Shown: positions 8,675-19,292, counted from the stretch's first letter. The stretch: 64,000 nt of DNA from Sphingobium ummariense RL-3 (GCF_000447205.1 NZ_AUWY01000071.1:62001-126000), one strand, 5' to 3'. Numbers and translations are program-made. Notes: generated from the letters alone by a model not told the origin.

Positions 8675-11497
8675 TTACATCCGGTAGGACAAGCGCAGAT
8701 AACCGAACTGGCCCGGCACATCGTAGGTCGTCGTGTCGAAATTCGCGCCATCGCAGGTGTTACAGAGCGGCGGGTCCTTGTCGAACAGGTTGTTGACGCC
8801 GATCGTGAAGCGGGTGCGGTGGTCCAGCCAGGCCGGGGAGAAATAGGCCTGGATGTCGCCATAGATGGTGGTGCCCATCCTGTGGCCGTCGCTTTCGGTG
8901 ACCTTGTCGATGTAGCGGCCGGTCAGCGACACGCCCCAATTCTCGGTCGACCAGTCGAGCGTCGCGGTTGCCTTGAAGCGCGGATAGGCCTGGTCGCTCG
9001 CGCCGCAGCGCTCGGTGCCAGCGCACTCGATGGTGGGAGCGTTCAGGTCTGCCGGCGGTTTGATGTCATATTTCAGCAGATAGGCGGCATTCACCGTCAG
9101 GCCGACCGTCCCCGTGCCGATCGGCTTCGAACGGTAGAGCAGGGTGCCGTCGATGCCGTCGGTGTTGATGGCGTTGAGGTTCTGCAGAACGCCGTCGATG
9201 CCCGCCACGGCGCCGCTGCCGGTGCGGCTGATCGCGGCGCAGCTGATCGGATCGCCGTCGAAGGCGCAGCGGCGCAGGGTCAGTGTCGCCGGGACCGAGT
9301 CGATCGCGTTCTTCAGGCGGATATTGTAGTAATTGACTTCCACGCTGAAGGCGCTGCCGAAGCTCTCGCGCGCCCAGGCCGGGCTGTAGACCATGCCCGC
9401 GGTCCAGGTCTTCGACGTTTCCGGCTTCAGGCCAGTATAGCCCTGCGAGAAGACGCCGAGCTGGCCACCCACGGGTTCGGCATAGCTGCCGCTCGCCGGC
9501 ACGCCGTTGGCGATGCAGTTCGCGCGGACGGTGGCATTGGTCTGGAAGAAGCCGCCCGGCGCGCTGGTGCAGGGGTCGTCGATCGTCGCGTCGGTGCGCG
9601 AGCGGCCGGCGTAGAGCTCGCCGATGCTGGGCGCCCGCAGGCTTTCCGCATAGCCGCCGCGCAGCAGCAGGTCGTTGACCGGCTTCCACAGCCCCGACAC
9701 GGTGTAGGTCGTGTTGCTGCCGAAGCTGGAATAGTTGGAATGGCGGGCCGCGCCGTCCAGTTCCAGCTTCTGGAAGAAGGGCGTATCCGACAGGATCGGG
9801 ATACGCAGCTCGCCGTAGAATTCATCCACGTTGAAGCCGCCGCGCGCCGGGCTGGTCGGCACGTCCGCGCCCAGGCCTGCGGTGATGATCGGGTCGGGCG
9901 TATAGGACGCTTCCTGGTTGCGATGCTCGTAACCGATCGCGAAACCGACCGGGCCAGCCGGAAGATCGAACAGGTCGCCCGACAGGTTTGCCGTGGCGTC
10001 CCAAAGCTCCTGCTCGCTGCGGTCGCGCTCGTCGAAGGTCACGAAGTCGAGCATTGCCTGGGTGATCGACCCGGCGCCGCCAAAGATGTTGAACGGAACA
10101 CACGCGCCGGTGCACTGGCTGACCGGTCCCAGCGCCTGCGCCAGCTTCGCGGCGTTGAGGTTGCCGGTGAACACCTGATGGGCATTGTTGGTGCCGTAGG
10201 TGCCGTTGACGTCCCAATACCATTTGTGGTCGCCGACGTCGAACGAGCCTTCCAGCGTGCTTTCCAGGCTGAGCGTATCGACGCTCTGCGAGAAGATGCG
10301 TGGTCCGCCTTCGACGAAGCGGCGGCGGATCGTCGAATAATTGGCGGCGCTGCCGTCCGCGCCGGAGGAAAGCGTCACGCCGAAGGGATTGTATGGATTG
10401 GTGGCGTCGACCGAGATCGTGTCCAGCAGGTTGCCGTTGCCCGCGTCCGGACCGATGAACAGCGGCAGGAAGGCCGCCTGGGTCGTGGAGTTGCGGTGCT
10501 GGTAGACGAGGCGCGTGCGCATCGAGACCGCGTCGGAGAACTCGAACTTCGCATTCAGGAAGGCGCCATAACGCTCCGAAGGCGTCAGCAGATAGTTGTA
10601 TGGCGCGAAATTGAAGGAGTCGGTCGAGGAATTATAGTTGCGATAATCGGACCGCACCGGCGCGCGGCCGATCACCGGGCTGCCCAGCGTCAGGCTCTGG
10701 CCCAGCACGTCATAGCGTCCGTTGGGGGTGGCGCTGGAGCAGCCGCCGTCGGCGCAGCTCGATCCGCCCGCCGCCGGCCACTGCGAAATCCTGCGGTCGG
10801 AGGTGCGAACCCCCTCCTGCTTCACATAGTTGCCGCCGAAGACGATCGACACCCGGTCGGCCTGAATGCCGTAACTGGCGTTGATGTCATAGGTGTGGCC
10901 GTCGCCTTGGCGGTAGGTGCCGAACTGGGCCGAGGCATTGAGGCCCTTCTGCGACTGCTTGGTGATGATGTTGACCACGCCCGCGACCGCGTCTGACCCG
11001 TAGAGCGGGGAGGCGCCGGACTGGAGCACCTCGACCCGTTCGATCATGCTCTGCGGAATGGTGTTGAGATCGACCGAGGCGGGGATGCCGCCCGCCGCCG
11101 AACCGTTTACGTAGCGCATGCCGTCGACCAGCACGAGGGTGCGCTTGGCACCCAGATAGCGCAGGTCGATCTCCGCCGAGCCGGAGCTGACGCCGGTGCC
11201 GTCCGGCGGGCCGCCGATATTGCCGGCATTGTTGGTCTTGGTGTTCAGGCCGCCGGCTGCGCTCGGAAGGCGTTGCAGCACGTCGGCGATGGAGGTGAGG
11301 CCGGTCTTGGCTATGGCTTCGCTATCGACGGTGACGATCGGCTTGTCCTGGTCCAGCGGGTCGCGGCGGATGCGCGATCCGGTGACGATGATCGCAGTTC
11401 CCTCGTCCGCAGCGGCATCGGCCTGAGCGAAGGCGGTATCGGTCAGCATCGATCCGCACAGCACGACGCCGCACAGCAAGGCACTTCTGAAGCGCAT
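8675..11497 (-). CDS. TonB-dependent outer-membrane receptor (940 aa)
   Basis: A large outer-membrane transporter energised by TonB. A signal peptide ([20 protein letters not shown], cleavage near TAFAQA) is followed by a TonB-box-like region ([10 protein letters not shown]). The plug comes next ([40 protein letters not shown]), then a beta-barrel ending in [10 protein letters not shown] with the terminal aromatic-x-aromatic pattern. Several predicted extracellular loops carry cysteine pairs (for example CADGGC, QCTGAC and LCNTC), typical of the large sphingomonad receptors for oligosaccharides, peptides or aromatic compounds. The substrate is unknown. The ribosome site AAAGGGG precedes the ATG by about 6 bases. 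It is likely monocistronic, with its own terminator. Confidence 0.92.
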   Translation of the reverse strand: MRFRSALLCGVVLCGSMLTDTAFAQADAAADEGTAIIVTGSRIRRDPLDQDKPIVTVDSEAIAKTGLTSIADVLQRLPSAAGGLNTKTNNAGNIGGPPDGTGVSSGSAEIDLRYLGAKRTLVLVDGMRYVNGSAAGGIPASVDLNTIPQSMIERVEVLQSGASPLYGSDAVAGVVNIITKQSQKGLNASAQFGTYRQGDGHTYDINASYGIQADRVSIVFGGNYVKQEGVRTSDRRISQWPAAGGSSCADGGCSSATPNGRYDVLGQSLTLGSPVIGRAPVRSDYRNYNSSTDSFNFAPYNYLLTPSERYGAFLNAKFEFSDAVSMRTRLVYQHRNSTTQAAFLPLFIGPDAGNGNLLDTISVDATNPYNPFGVTLSSGADGSAANYSTIRRRFVEGGPRIFSQSVDTLSLESTLEGSFDVGDHKWYWDVNGTYGTNNAHQVFTGNLNAAKLAQALGPVSQCTGACVPFNIFGGAGSITQAMLDFVTFDERDRSEQELWDATANLSGDLFDLPAGPVGFAIGYEHRNQEASYTPDPIITAGLGADVPTSPARGGFNVDEFYGELRIPILSDTPFFQKLELDGAARHSNYSSFGSNTTYTVSGLWKPVNDLLLRGGYAESLRAPSIGELYAGRSRTDATIDDPCTSAPGGFFQTNATVRANCIANGVPASGSYAEPVGGQLGVFSQGYTGLKPETSKTWTAGMVYSPAWARESFGSAFSVEVNYYNIRLKNAIDSVPATLTLRRCAFDGDPISCAAISRTGSGAVAGIDGVLQNLNAINTDGIDGTLLYRSKPIGTGTVGLTVNAAYLLKYDIKPPADLNAPTIECAGTERCGASDQAYPRFKATATLDWSTENWGVSLTGRYIDKVTESDGHRMGTTIYGDIQAYFSPAWLDHRTRFTIGVNNLFDKDPPLCNTCDGANFDTTTYDVPGQFGYLRLSYRM

Positions 11498-11602
11498 GGC
11501 TTACCCCTTTGATATTGTTGTGGGGCAAATGTTCCGTGTCTGCGCGGTCAGCACAAATGAGATTTGCATCATCGCGGCGGCGTTGACACGAATTTTCGGA
11601 TA

Positions 11603-11620
11603 TGTTGCTGCGTCGCAACA
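11603..11620. promoter_or_regulatory. Palindromic operator candidate upstream of the TonB receptor
   Basis: TGTTGC and GCAACA arms separated by six bases form an inverted repeat 106 bp upstream of the receptor start, inside an AT-richer intergenic stretch between the receptor and the K+ channel gene. The form is that of a dimeric-repressor site. The regulator is not known. Confidence 0.4.
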
Positions 11621-11639
11621 AATCTTTGCAGTTCGTCGT

Positions 11640-12695
11640 TCAAATAGGGTCGTTGGTCGACGGGGGCGGCGCCTGCTCCACGATCTCGATGATGACGTCG
11701 CCGGTCTGGAGCGAGCGCGACTCCGCTTCCCAGAAGCCGATCGGCCGTTCGCCGCGATAGATGCGCACGCCCAGCCCTGTCGTGATCCCCGACAGCGGCC
11801 CGCCGATCTCCTGGGGCATCACTGGCCGCTGGTTGAGCCGCACCTGCCCGCTTGATGCCGCCAGGTCGGCCATATAGTCGGCCAGGTGCCGCCCGCTGGT
11901 GCTGCCCGCCAGCAACAGGCCGGCGAAGCTCACCGGGTTGATGACCGTCGTAGCCCCCGCCTGCCGCGCGGGCAGTTCATTGTCCTCGTTGCGCACGACG
12001 ATGCTGATCGGCAGCCGCGGGGCAAGGTGACGGGCGGTCAGCGTGATGAGGATGGAGGTGTCGTCGCGCCCCGCCGATACGATCAGCGTTCGGGCACGGT
12101 GGATGGCGACATCCTTCAGCGTCCGATCGCGCGTCGAATCGCCGCACAGCACGTTGCAACCCAGCGCCTCCGCGTCGCCCAGTGCTTTCTCGCTGGGGTC
12201 TATCACCACGATCTCTCGCGGGTCGGTGCCGCGGGCGATCAACTCCAGCACCGCCTCGTTCCCGCTCGTGCCGAAACCCGTGACGACGATATGGTTGTGC
12301 AGATCGGCCTGAATACGTGCCATGCGCCACCTGTAGACGATGTTGCGGAAAAAGAGGTTATAGGCCGTGCCGAGGAAGATCAGCCAGACGAACAGGCGGA
12401 TCGGAGTCACCAGCAGCGCCTCGAACAGCCTCGCCTCCGGGCTGACGGGCACGATGTCGCCATAGCCCACCGTGGTCACCGTGACCGTCGTGAAGTAGAG
12501 CACGTCGATGAAGCTGATGTGGTTGTCGAGATTGTCCCTCAGCCCGTCACGGCCGACCCAGTGGAGCAGCAGCACCAGCCCGATCAGGCCCAGGACCAGC
12601 CCGACCCGCCAGGCAAGGTCCAGCCAGACTGGCATCGACGAGCGGCGGCGGAGGAAGCCGGCCGTGGGGGAAGCGGAGGAGGGAGCGATCCTCAT
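11640..12695 (-). CDS. Potassium channel with RCK/TrkA-N domain
   Basis: A 351-aa two-transmembrane ion channel. TM1 (WRVGLVLGLIGLVLLLHWV), a pore helix and the canonical K+ selectivity filter TVGYGD (residues about 76-81) are followed by TM2 (LFVWLIFLGTAYNLFF). A cytoplasmic Rossmann RCK domain then starts at HNHIVVTGFGTSGNEAVLEL, with the acidic VVIDPSEKAL strand end. A C-terminal TrkA-C-like part ends the protein. The domain set matches MthK- or Kch-type channels gated by ligands or nucleotides. Its start overlaps the stop of the M23 peptidase gene by 4 bp (ATGA), so it is the last gene of the serS-surE-M23 unit. Confidence 0.93.
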   Translation of the reverse strand: MRIAPSSASPTAGFLRRRSSMPVWLDLAWRVGLVLGLIGLVLLLHWVGRDGLRDNLDNHISFIDVLYFTTVTVTTVGYGDIVPVSPEARLFEALLVTPIRLFVWLIFLGTAYNLFFRNIVYRWRMARIQADLHNHIVVTGFGTSGNEAVLELIARGTDPREIVVIDPSEKALGDAEALGCNVLCGDSTRDRTLKDVAIHRARTLIVSAGRDDTSILITLTARHLAPRLPISIVVRNEDNELPARQAGATTVINPVSFAGLLLAGSTSGRHLADYMADLAASSGQVRLNQRPVMPQEIGGPLSGITTGLGVRIYRGERPIGFWEAESRSLQTGDVIIEIVEQAPPPSTNDPI

Positions 12696-13741
12696 CGGCC
12701 CGCCGCCGGCAGCTGGCCGACCGGGTTGACCGGCACGCGGTCCTTGCGCAGCTCGAAATGCAGCTTGGGCTGGCTGGCATAGCCGCTGTCGCCGGACAGG
12801 CCGATGACCTGCCCCTGCTTCACCTTCTGTCCGCGCACCACGTCGACGCGGGAGGCATGGCCATAGGCGCTGACCCAGCCGCTGCCGTGCGTCACCAGGA
12901 TCAGGCCGCCGAACACGGCCACCTTGTCCCCCGCATAGGCGACGACGCCGTCGGCACTGGCGCGGATGGGCGTGCCGACCGGGACGGCGATGTCGATGCC
13001 GTTGTTCTTCGCGCCGCTCTCACCAGGGCCGAAGCGCGAAAGGATCGCTCCTTGCACCGGCCAGGCGAAGCCGCCGACGAAGGCGCCGGGCGTCGCGATC
13101 GGGACGTTGGAGGGCAGGGGGCGTGGCCGCGTCGGCGCCGCGACCGGCGGCGCATCATCGGCGGCGGCGGGCTGGCCGCCGGTCAGCACGTCGTCGATGT
13201 CGATGCGGAACGCGGCGGCACGCTCCTCCATGCTGGGCGGCCGGCGCGGGGTGTCGCCGGGCAGCAGCAGCCGCTGGCCCCGCCGCAGCACGAAGGGCTC
13301 GGTCAGGCCGTTGACCTCCACGATGTGCCGCCATGGCACGCCATAGGCCGCCGCGATGGCGATGCCCGTCTCGCCCTCCGACACCGGGTGATAGCGGCCG
13401 CCCGGTATCGACAGCCTCTGTCCGGCCCGGATCCCATAGGGCGGCGCCAGGCCGTTGGCGCGCGCGATGGCCTCGGCCCCCGCGCCGGTGCGGTTGCCGA
13501 TGCCGCGCAGCGTATCGCCCGGCTGCACCACATAGGTGGATGGGGCCACCGTCTGTGCTCGCGCCACCACCTGCTGCGCCGTCCACACCGGCTCGCTCTC
13601 GATCGCGCTGACGGAGGACGTGTCCATATCGAGCCGGGGCGGCGGCGGGGCCGGGGTATCGGGCTCGCCGGAATGGTTGGGAATGCAGGCGGCGAGCGGC
13701 AGCAGCAGGAGCAGGGCTAGGATCGGCGGCGTGCGCGGCAT
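12692..13741 (-). CDS. LysM / M23 peptidase-fold lipoprotein (NlpD-like)
   Basis: A 349-aa envelope lipoprotein. The signal peptide ends in a lipobox (LLLLLPLAAC, Cys at residue 19). Two LysM modules follow (STYVVQPGDTLRGIGNRTGA; RYHPVSEGETGIAIAAAYGV). A C-terminal M23 domain starts near FAWPVQGAILSRFGPGESGA. The LytM metal ligands look incomplete: the usual HxGxD is NNGIDIAVP, lacking the first His. YGHASRV and LHFELRK are kept. This suggests a catalytically dead amidase activator like NlpD/EnvC, which switches on AmiC-type amidases at the septum. The genomic position next to surE matches the classical surE-nlpD neighbourhood. Confidence 0.9.
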   Translation of the reverse strand: MPRTPPILALLLLLPLAACIPNHSGEPDTPAPPPPRLDMDTSSVSAIESEPVWTAQQVVARAQTVAPSTYVVQPGDTLRGIGNRTGAGAEAIARANGLAPPYGIRAGQRLSIPGGRYHPVSEGETGIAIAAAYGVPWRHIVEVNGLTEPFVLRRGQRLLLPGDTPRRPPSMEERAAAFRIDIDDVLTGGQPAAADDAPPVAAPTRPRPLPSNVPIATPGAFVGGFAWPVQGAILSRFGPGESGAKNNGIDIAVPVGTPIRASADGVVAYAGDKVAVFGGLILVTHGSGWVSAYGHASRVDVVRGQKVKQGQVIGLSGDSGYASQPKLHFELRKDRVPVNPVGQLPAAGR

Positions 13742-13793
13742 CCGCCGTGTCTAGCCCATTGCGTCCCGCTTGCAACAGAAGCCGCGAAGGGGA

Positions 13794-14557
13794 TCAGTCG
13801 GCGAAGGCCGCCGCCGTCGCCGCCAGCGCGCTGTCCTGGGTCAGGTCGTAGTGCAGCGGCGTCACCGTGACATAGCCTTCCGCGATCGCGGCGAGGTCGC
13901 TGCCCTCCGGCACCGCATCGCTGCTGCCCAGGCCGAACCAGTAATAGCGATAGCCGCGCGGATCCGTCCCTTCCACGATGCGGGTGCGATCCACGTCGTG
14001 GAAGCCCTGCCGCACGACGCGGATGCCCTTGACCGTTTCGGGATCGATCGCGGGGAAGTTGACGTTGAACAGCATGCGCGGGCTGGCGGGAAGCGCGATC
14101 AGCGGGCGCAGCACCTTTTCGCCCCAGGCCCGTGCCGCGGCGAAGGGCACATTGTCGCCCAGCCCCTCGCGCGCATAGACCTGGCTCAGCGCGATCGACT
14201 TGATGCCGGAGATGGCGCCTTCCATCGCGGCGGAGACGGTGCCGGAATAGGTCACGTCCTCGGCCAGGTTGGCGCCCCGGTTGACGCCGGAAAGGACGAG
14301 GTCCGGCGGGCAATCCTTCATCAGATGGCCGACCGCCATCATCACCGCGTCGGTCGGCGTGCCGGTGACGCTGTAATGCCGCTCGCCATGCTTGCGGATG
14401 CGCAGCGGGCGGGTGAGCGTCAGGCTGTGGCCCGCGCCCGACTGCTCCTCATGCGGCGCGACGATCCAGATGTCCTCCGACAGGGTGCGCGCGATCTCCT
14501 CCAGCACCTTGAGGCCCGGGGCATGGACGCCGTCGTCATTGGTCAGCAGGATGCGCA

Positions 14558-14558
<1 letters not shown>
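13794..14558 (-). CDS. surE: 5'/3'-nucleotidase SurE
   Basis: A 254-aa metal-dependent nucleoside monophosphatase acting in the cytoplasm on 5'- and 3'-nucleotides. The N-terminal metal-binding motif ILLTNDDGVHAPG is present, with the Ser/Asn motif SGAGHSLTLTRPLR and the conserved LVLSGVNRGANLAEDVTYSG. The ATG at 14558 overlaps the stop codon of serS by one base (TGATG), the reason for preferring this start over one five codons upstream. The order serS-surE-nlpD is widespread in proteobacteria. Confidence 0.95.
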
Positions 14559-15883
<1,325 letters not shown>

Positions 15884-15961
15884 CTATGCCGCTGCGCGAA
15901 ACGCGGTGCAACCCTGCGTTCCATCGACCGTTGAATAAGCCGGCAATGACAGGAGAAAATG

Positions 15962-16402
15962 ATGCAGATCGATCATGACGCGATGGTGCTGGTGGCCGAC
16001 GGCCGCAAGCTCCTCTTCTTCCGCAACAAGGGAGACGGGGTCTATCCGCAGCTGGAGGCGGAGACGGTAAGGCAGCAGGACAATCCGCCGGATCGCGATC
16101 AGGCGACCGACGCGCCGGGCCGCGCGTTTAATTCGGTCGGATCACACCGCAGCGCCATGGAGCAGGTGGATTTCCACGACCTGGAGGAACAGCGCTTCGC
16201 GGCGGAGGCGGCCGACATCCTGAAGCGCCGCGCGCTCGCCAACGAGTATGAGAAGCTGATCATCGTCGCACCGCCGAGCACGCTGGGCGAGCTGCGCAAA
16301 CATTATCACAAGGAGGTGCAGGACCGTCTGGTCGGAGAGCTCGCCAAGGACCTGGCCAACCATCCGGTGCTGGAGATCGAGAAGATCATCGCCGGCGCCT
16401 GA
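15962..16402 (+). CDS. Host-attachment-protein family (Hap) protein
   Basis: A 146-aa protein starting MQIDHDAMVLVADGRKLLFF. The adjacent ATG at 15959 gives one more Met; AGGAG at 15951 is better spaced for 15962. It matches the host attachment family first described for Agrobacterium phage/plant attachment: N-terminal WVLVADGRKAxxF-like strand, a charged middle (ERQQDNPPDRDQ-type linker), and the C-terminal signature IIVAPPSTLGELRKHYHKEV. The fold resembles eRF1 domain 2 / Pelota-like modules, and the real function is not settled. It is divergent from serS and followed by a bidirectional terminator. Confidence 0.85.
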   Translation: MQIDHDAMVLVADGRKLLFFRNKGDGVYPQLEAETVRQQDNPPDRDQATDAPGRAFNSVGSHRSAMEQVDFHDLEEQRFAAEAADILKRRALANEYEKLIIVAPPSTLGELRKHYHKEVQDRLVGELAKDLANHPVLEIEKIIAGA

Positions 16403-16422
16403 GAGCCTTCACTCGACATGAA

Positions 16423-16457
16423 AAAGGCGGGCCCGATCCGGGTCCGCCTTTCCTTTT
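16423..16457. terminator. Bidirectional terminator between the Hap gene and the serine-repeat gene
   Basis: A long stem with arms AAAGGCGG and CCGCCTTT enclosing a second GCCCG/CGGGT stem (16423-16451), with A-runs upstream and T-rich sequence (TTCCTTTT) downstream. It can end transcripts from both convergent genes. Confidence 0.8.
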
Positions 16458-16476
16458 GCCCCCCGGCAAAAAACGA

Positions 16477-17466
16477 TCAGGCCAGCGCCTTGCGTTCTGC
16501 AAAGCGCCGGCGGGCGACGAGGGCCACGGCCGCGGCGCCGAACAGCAGCACCATAGGCGGAGCCGGGACATCCGTACCGCCGGTGCTGGTGCTGCCGCCC
16601 GAGCTGCTCGACGAAGAGGAACTGGAGGAGGAACTGCTCGACGAGGACGACGAGCTGCCGCTCGACCCGCTGGTCGTGCTGCCGAAGCTCGACGACCCGC
16701 CCGAGGAGGAAGAGCTGCTCGACGAGGAGGAACTGGACGACGAAGAGCTCGACGACCCGCTGCTTCCGCTGGAGCCGCTGCTCCCGCTCGATCCATGGCC
16801 ATGACCGGGCTTGCCCGGCTTGCCGCCGCTCGAACTGCTGGACGACGAGCTCGACGACGAAGAGGAGGATGACGAGGACGAACTGGAGCTTGAGCTGCTC
16901 GAAACGCCGCTGGACGTCGACACACCTCCGGTCGACGTGCTGACGCCCCCGGTGGAGGTGCTCACGCCCCCGGTGGAGGTGCTCACGCCACCTGTCGTGG
17001 AGCTGGTCGAGCTGCTGATGCCGCCGGTGGAACTGCTGGTCGACGAGATGACGACCGTCCCGCCGCCGCCACCGCCGCCGCCGCCGAAAAAGCCCCCGAA
17101 GAAGCCGCCGCCGCCGAATCCGCCGCCGCCGCCCATCACCACCGGCACTGCGCCGCCGCCGCCGGACATCACCGGCATCTCTGGCGCTGGCAGGGGTGCG
17201 GGAAGGGGAACGGGGGCCGCTTGCGTCACCACGGTCACGGTCTGCGGCGTGACGGTCTTTACCGTCTTCACGACGCGGCGCTTGACGGTGCGGACGGCAT
17301 AGCGCTTGCGCGGCGCGGCCTTCACCATCTTGGTGCTCTTCGTGCTCTGCACATGCGCCGGCCGGGCGTTCTCGGCGACATGCACGGCGCCGCCGCCGAT
17401 GATCGCCCCGCCGCAAGTGCAGGCACATAGTTTCGCCAACGCCATCCGTACCGACATAGTATCCAC
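16477..17466 (-). CDS. Serine/glycine-repeat surface protein with PEP-CTERM-like tail
   Basis: A 329-aa low-complexity protein. The N-terminus contains a small cysteine/glycine-rich segment (LCACTCGGAIIGGGAVHVAE), then a basic Lys/Arg stretch (residues 45-75), a Pro/Val linker and poly-Gly runs. Four heptads of the form GGVSTST follow, and then three nearly pure serine tracts of roughly 20-25 residues separated by Gly/Lys/His or GSS spacers. The C-terminus has VPAPP, one hydrophobic helix (MVLLFGAAAVALVA) and a basic end RRRFAERKALA. This is the layout of PEP-CTERM sorting signals, although the motif is VPAPP and not VPEP. Exosortase-dependent processing is inferred. The repeat DNA (21-bp units) is prone to length change. 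Confidence 0.75.
   Translation of the reverse strand: MDTMSVRMALAKLCACTCGGAIIGGGAVHVAENARPAHVQSTKSTKMVKAAPRKRYAVRTVKRRVVKTVKTVTPQTVTVVTQAAPVPLPAPLPAPEMPVMSGGGGAVPVVMGGGGGFGGGGFFGGFFGGGGGGGGGTVVISSTSSSTGGISSSTSSTTGGVSTSTGGVSTSTGGVSTSTGGVSTSSGVSSSSSSSSSSSSSSSSSSSSSSSSSGGKPGKPGHGHGSSGSSGSSGSSGSSSSSSSSSSSSSSSSSSGGSSSFGSTTSGSSGSSSSSSSSSSSSSSSSSSSGGSTSTGGTDVPAPPMVLLFGAAAVALVARRRFAERKALA
16925..16987 (-). repeat. 21-bp tandem repeats inside the serine-repeat gene
   Basis: Three to four tandem 21-bp units encode the repeated heptad GGVSTST. Two central units are identical, and the outer ones differ at a few bases. Unit identity suggests recent slippage. Confidence 0.8.
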
Positions 17467-17883
17467 TCTTGTCCTGTCAGCGCCGACCCGAAACCGGATT
17501 TTCCAGTGACGGACGAACAGCTTTCCCTAGAGGCAGAAACACAAAAGAAAGCGTTAACTGCAACGCCGTTAACCCTGAATCTCGGACCCAAGTCGAGGGA
17601 AATCCGGCGCGCTGATGAAGCGATATGGTTAACGTCCCACTATGGAACGGCCCGCGCCCCTGTGATGAATAGGGGCACCCGTTCGGGCCCGTTCGGCCAA
17701 CGGCGCTTCCCCATGCAGGCCGCACGGCGGGCCATCGGCCGGAGCCAGTCTCTATCTCTATCGTTCCGCATCATTATTGCGCGCTTGTGCAGCCCCCCGC
17801 CCATGGCTATTAGGCGCGCTCAAACAACGTCACGGGCACCCGGGACTTTCAGCGCCGGGAGCCTCTTCGAGTCGGAGAGCCAG
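17467..17883. other. 417-bp divergent intergenic region with three GTTAAC sites
   Basis: Contains no convincing gene. It lies between the divergent serine-repeat gene and dksA. The palindrome GTTAAC occurs at 17553, 17568 and 17628. They resemble halves of the CtrA box, but the spacing is not the canonical TTAA-N7-TTAA. A reading frame runs through from 17506 into dksA, but its sequence is not protein-like. Confidence 0.5.
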
Positions 17884-18348
17884 ATGGCATCGGTCCTGAA
17901 TTCCGATAAAAACGGCGAGAAGCCGCCCAAATCGGCCGTTATACTCCCCCCCGATTACCGGCCCTCGTCCGACGAGGAGTTCATGAATCCGCTGCAGCTC
18001 GAATATTTCCGGCAGCGCCTCTGGGATTGGAAGAAGCAGATCCTGGCCGAAGCGGAAGGCACGCTCGCCGTCCTTCAGAACGAGCCGCTTCGCGAACCCG
18101 ACCTCAACGACCGTGCATCCAGCGAGACGGACTGGTCGATCGAGTTGCGGACCCGCGATCGCCAGCGCAAGCTCATTTCGAAGATCGATGCCGCGCTCCG
18201 CCGCATCGACGAGGGCGAATATGGCTATTGCGAGGTCACCGGTGAGCCGATCTCGCTCGGCCGGCTGGAAGCCCGCCCGATCGCCACCATGACCGTCGAG
18301 GCGCAGGAACGCCACGAGCGGCAGGAAAAGGTTTCGCGGGACGATTAA
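17884..18348 (+). CDS. dksA: Zinc-less DksA/TraR-type RNA polymerase-binding factor
   Basis: A 154-aa transcription factor that enters the RNA polymerase secondary channel and works with ppGpp to adjust rRNA and amino-acid promoters. The coiled-coil region (NPLQLEYFRQRLWDWKKQIL, then RDRQRKLISKIDAALRRIDE) is followed by the globular tip/C4-finger region YGYCEVTGEPISLGRLEARP. Of the four zinc cysteines of E. coli DksA only the first remains (C-x2-T and no C-x2-C later). This is the known zinc-independent DksA form in Alphaproteobacteria. The start MASVLNSDKNGEK is preferred; the frame upstream to 17506 is not conserved-looking. Confidence 0.92.
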   Translation: MASVLNSDKNGEKPPKSAVILPPDYRPSSDEEFMNPLQLEYFRQRLWDWKKQILAEAEGTLAVLQNEPLREPDLNDRASSETDWSIELRTRDRQRKLISKIDAALRRIDEGEYGYCEVTGEPISLGRLEARPIATMTVEAQERHERQEKVSRDD

Positions 18349-18411
18349 CGCTTTCTCCATCACCCCATGCCATGGTGCTGCCCATAGAGGTGATTTGGCA
18401 CGGATCGATCG

Positions 18412-18777
18412 ATGGACAAAGAGCAGGACAATCAGGGTCGTGGACCGGCGCGTTCGGCGCCGCGCGACAGCCTGTTTCTCCTCACCAGCCTCGTGACCCC
18501 GGAGGGCGCTCCGCTCGGCAAGGCGCGGGTACGGAACCTCTCTGCCACTGGCCTGATGGCCGATTGTGAACGGGCGGTCCCCGCTGGCGTCAAGGTGATG
18601 CTGGAACTGCGCGGCGTCGGCACCGTCAGCGGGATCGTTGCATGGTCCAAGGAGGACCGGATTGGCGTGGCGTTCGACGAACCCATCGACCCGCAGCTGG
18701 CGCGCCGCCCGGTTTCGTCCGGCACCCGCCCCAACTTGCCCGACTATCTGCGCATGCAGCCGGCCCCCCGCCGCTGA
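18412..18777 (+). CDS. PilZ-domain protein
   Basis: A 121-aa single-domain protein. Residues about 38-90 form a PilZ beta-barrel: RVRNLSATGLMADCERAVPA contains the N/D-x-S-x-x-G motif used for c-di-GMP binding, and VSGIVAWSKEDRIGVAFDEP is the usual second half. The N-terminal R-x3-R is represented weakly (GRGPARSAPRDS), so c-di-GMP affinity is uncertain. It lies 63 bp after dksA and is followed by a strong terminator, so the two may form a short transcript. The output partner is unknown. Confidence 0.88.
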   Translation: MDKEQDNQGRGPARSAPRDSLFLLTSLVTPEGAPLGKARVRNLSATGLMADCERAVPAGVKVMLELRGVGTVSGIVAWSKEDRIGVAFDEPIDPQLARRPVSSGTRPNLPDYLRMQPAPRR

Positions 18778-18868
18778 TCGGCGGCTCCACTCCCTCGTGC
18801 CAAATCCGGGGACGGCGCCCGTCCGCTTTTTCCGCCAGCGGGAAAGGGCTCTCCATCCCCGGCCAAAC

Positions 18869-18904
18869 AAAAACCCCGGGCCCTGAGGGCGCCGGGGTTT
18901 TGTC
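18869..18904 (+). terminator. Terminator downstream of the PilZ gene
   Basis: Arms AAACCCCGG and CCGGGGTTT with an internal GCCCT/AGGGC stem (18871-18900), then TTTTGTCT. A-rich sequence precedes it, so it may also stop the opposing DUF465 transcript. Confidence 0.85.
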
Positions 18905-18963
18905 TGCCGAAACAAGGCTGGCCAGCCGCGGCGCGGGGCAGGCGCCCCGGCACGCAGAGCCGG

Positions 18964-19122
18964 TCAGTGGCGGCCGGACATTTCTTCCTTCAAACGCAGC
19001 TTCTGCTTCTTGAGCGAGGCAACCAGGATCGCGTCGGGCATCGGCCGACTCGTCTCTGCCTTGATTCGTGCCTCAAGCCCGGCATGCTTGGCTGAAAGAG
19101 CTGAAATGTGGCTGTTTTCCAT
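18964..19122 (-). CDS. YdcH/DUF465 family small protein
   Basis: A 52-aa protein starting MENSHISALSAKHAGLEARI with an excellent ribosome site (AAGGAG 7 bases upstream of the ATG at 19122). It shows the two-helix DUF465 pattern: an N-terminal H-x4-KH-x3-E helix and the C-terminal signature ILVASLKKQKLRLKEEMSGR. The function of YdcH proteins is not established; they form short coiled coils. It is divergent from a second DUF465 gene 170 bp away. Confidence 0.9.
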   Translation of the reverse strand: MENSHISALSAKHAGLEARIKAETSRPMPDAILVASLKKQKLRLKEEMSGRH

Positions 19123-19292
19123 GACATTCTCCTTACGAGGGTGATGGAAGACGAAGTAGATCACGAATCGGCCGCCGAGTCTCGCTGCTATTGGGCCTTT
19201 GCGGCGGGCGGACCGTAAATTTGCGATGGTCCGCGCCCTCCGGCCCGGCTATCAGATGGGCTGGGTAGAGTTCGCAATGGGGCGGGTGCGCC

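Noticed and set aside
8501-10996. An 831-codon open frame antisense to the first TonB receptor
   Set aside because: It is a shadow frame produced by the high-GC codon bias of the receptor. The translation has no domain, signal or sensible composition.
16418-17302. Acidic Asp/Glu/Leu-rich and proline-rich open frames on the plus strand opposite the serine-repeat gene
   Set aside because: They are the complement of serine and glycine codon runs. The minus-strand protein has a signal-like start, tail helix and terminator, the plus frames do not.
17506-17883. A long N-terminal extension of dksA
   Set aside because: The frame is open but its sequence is unlike any DksA and contains the promoter-like GTTAAC cluster. 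The ATG at 17884 gives the expected start.
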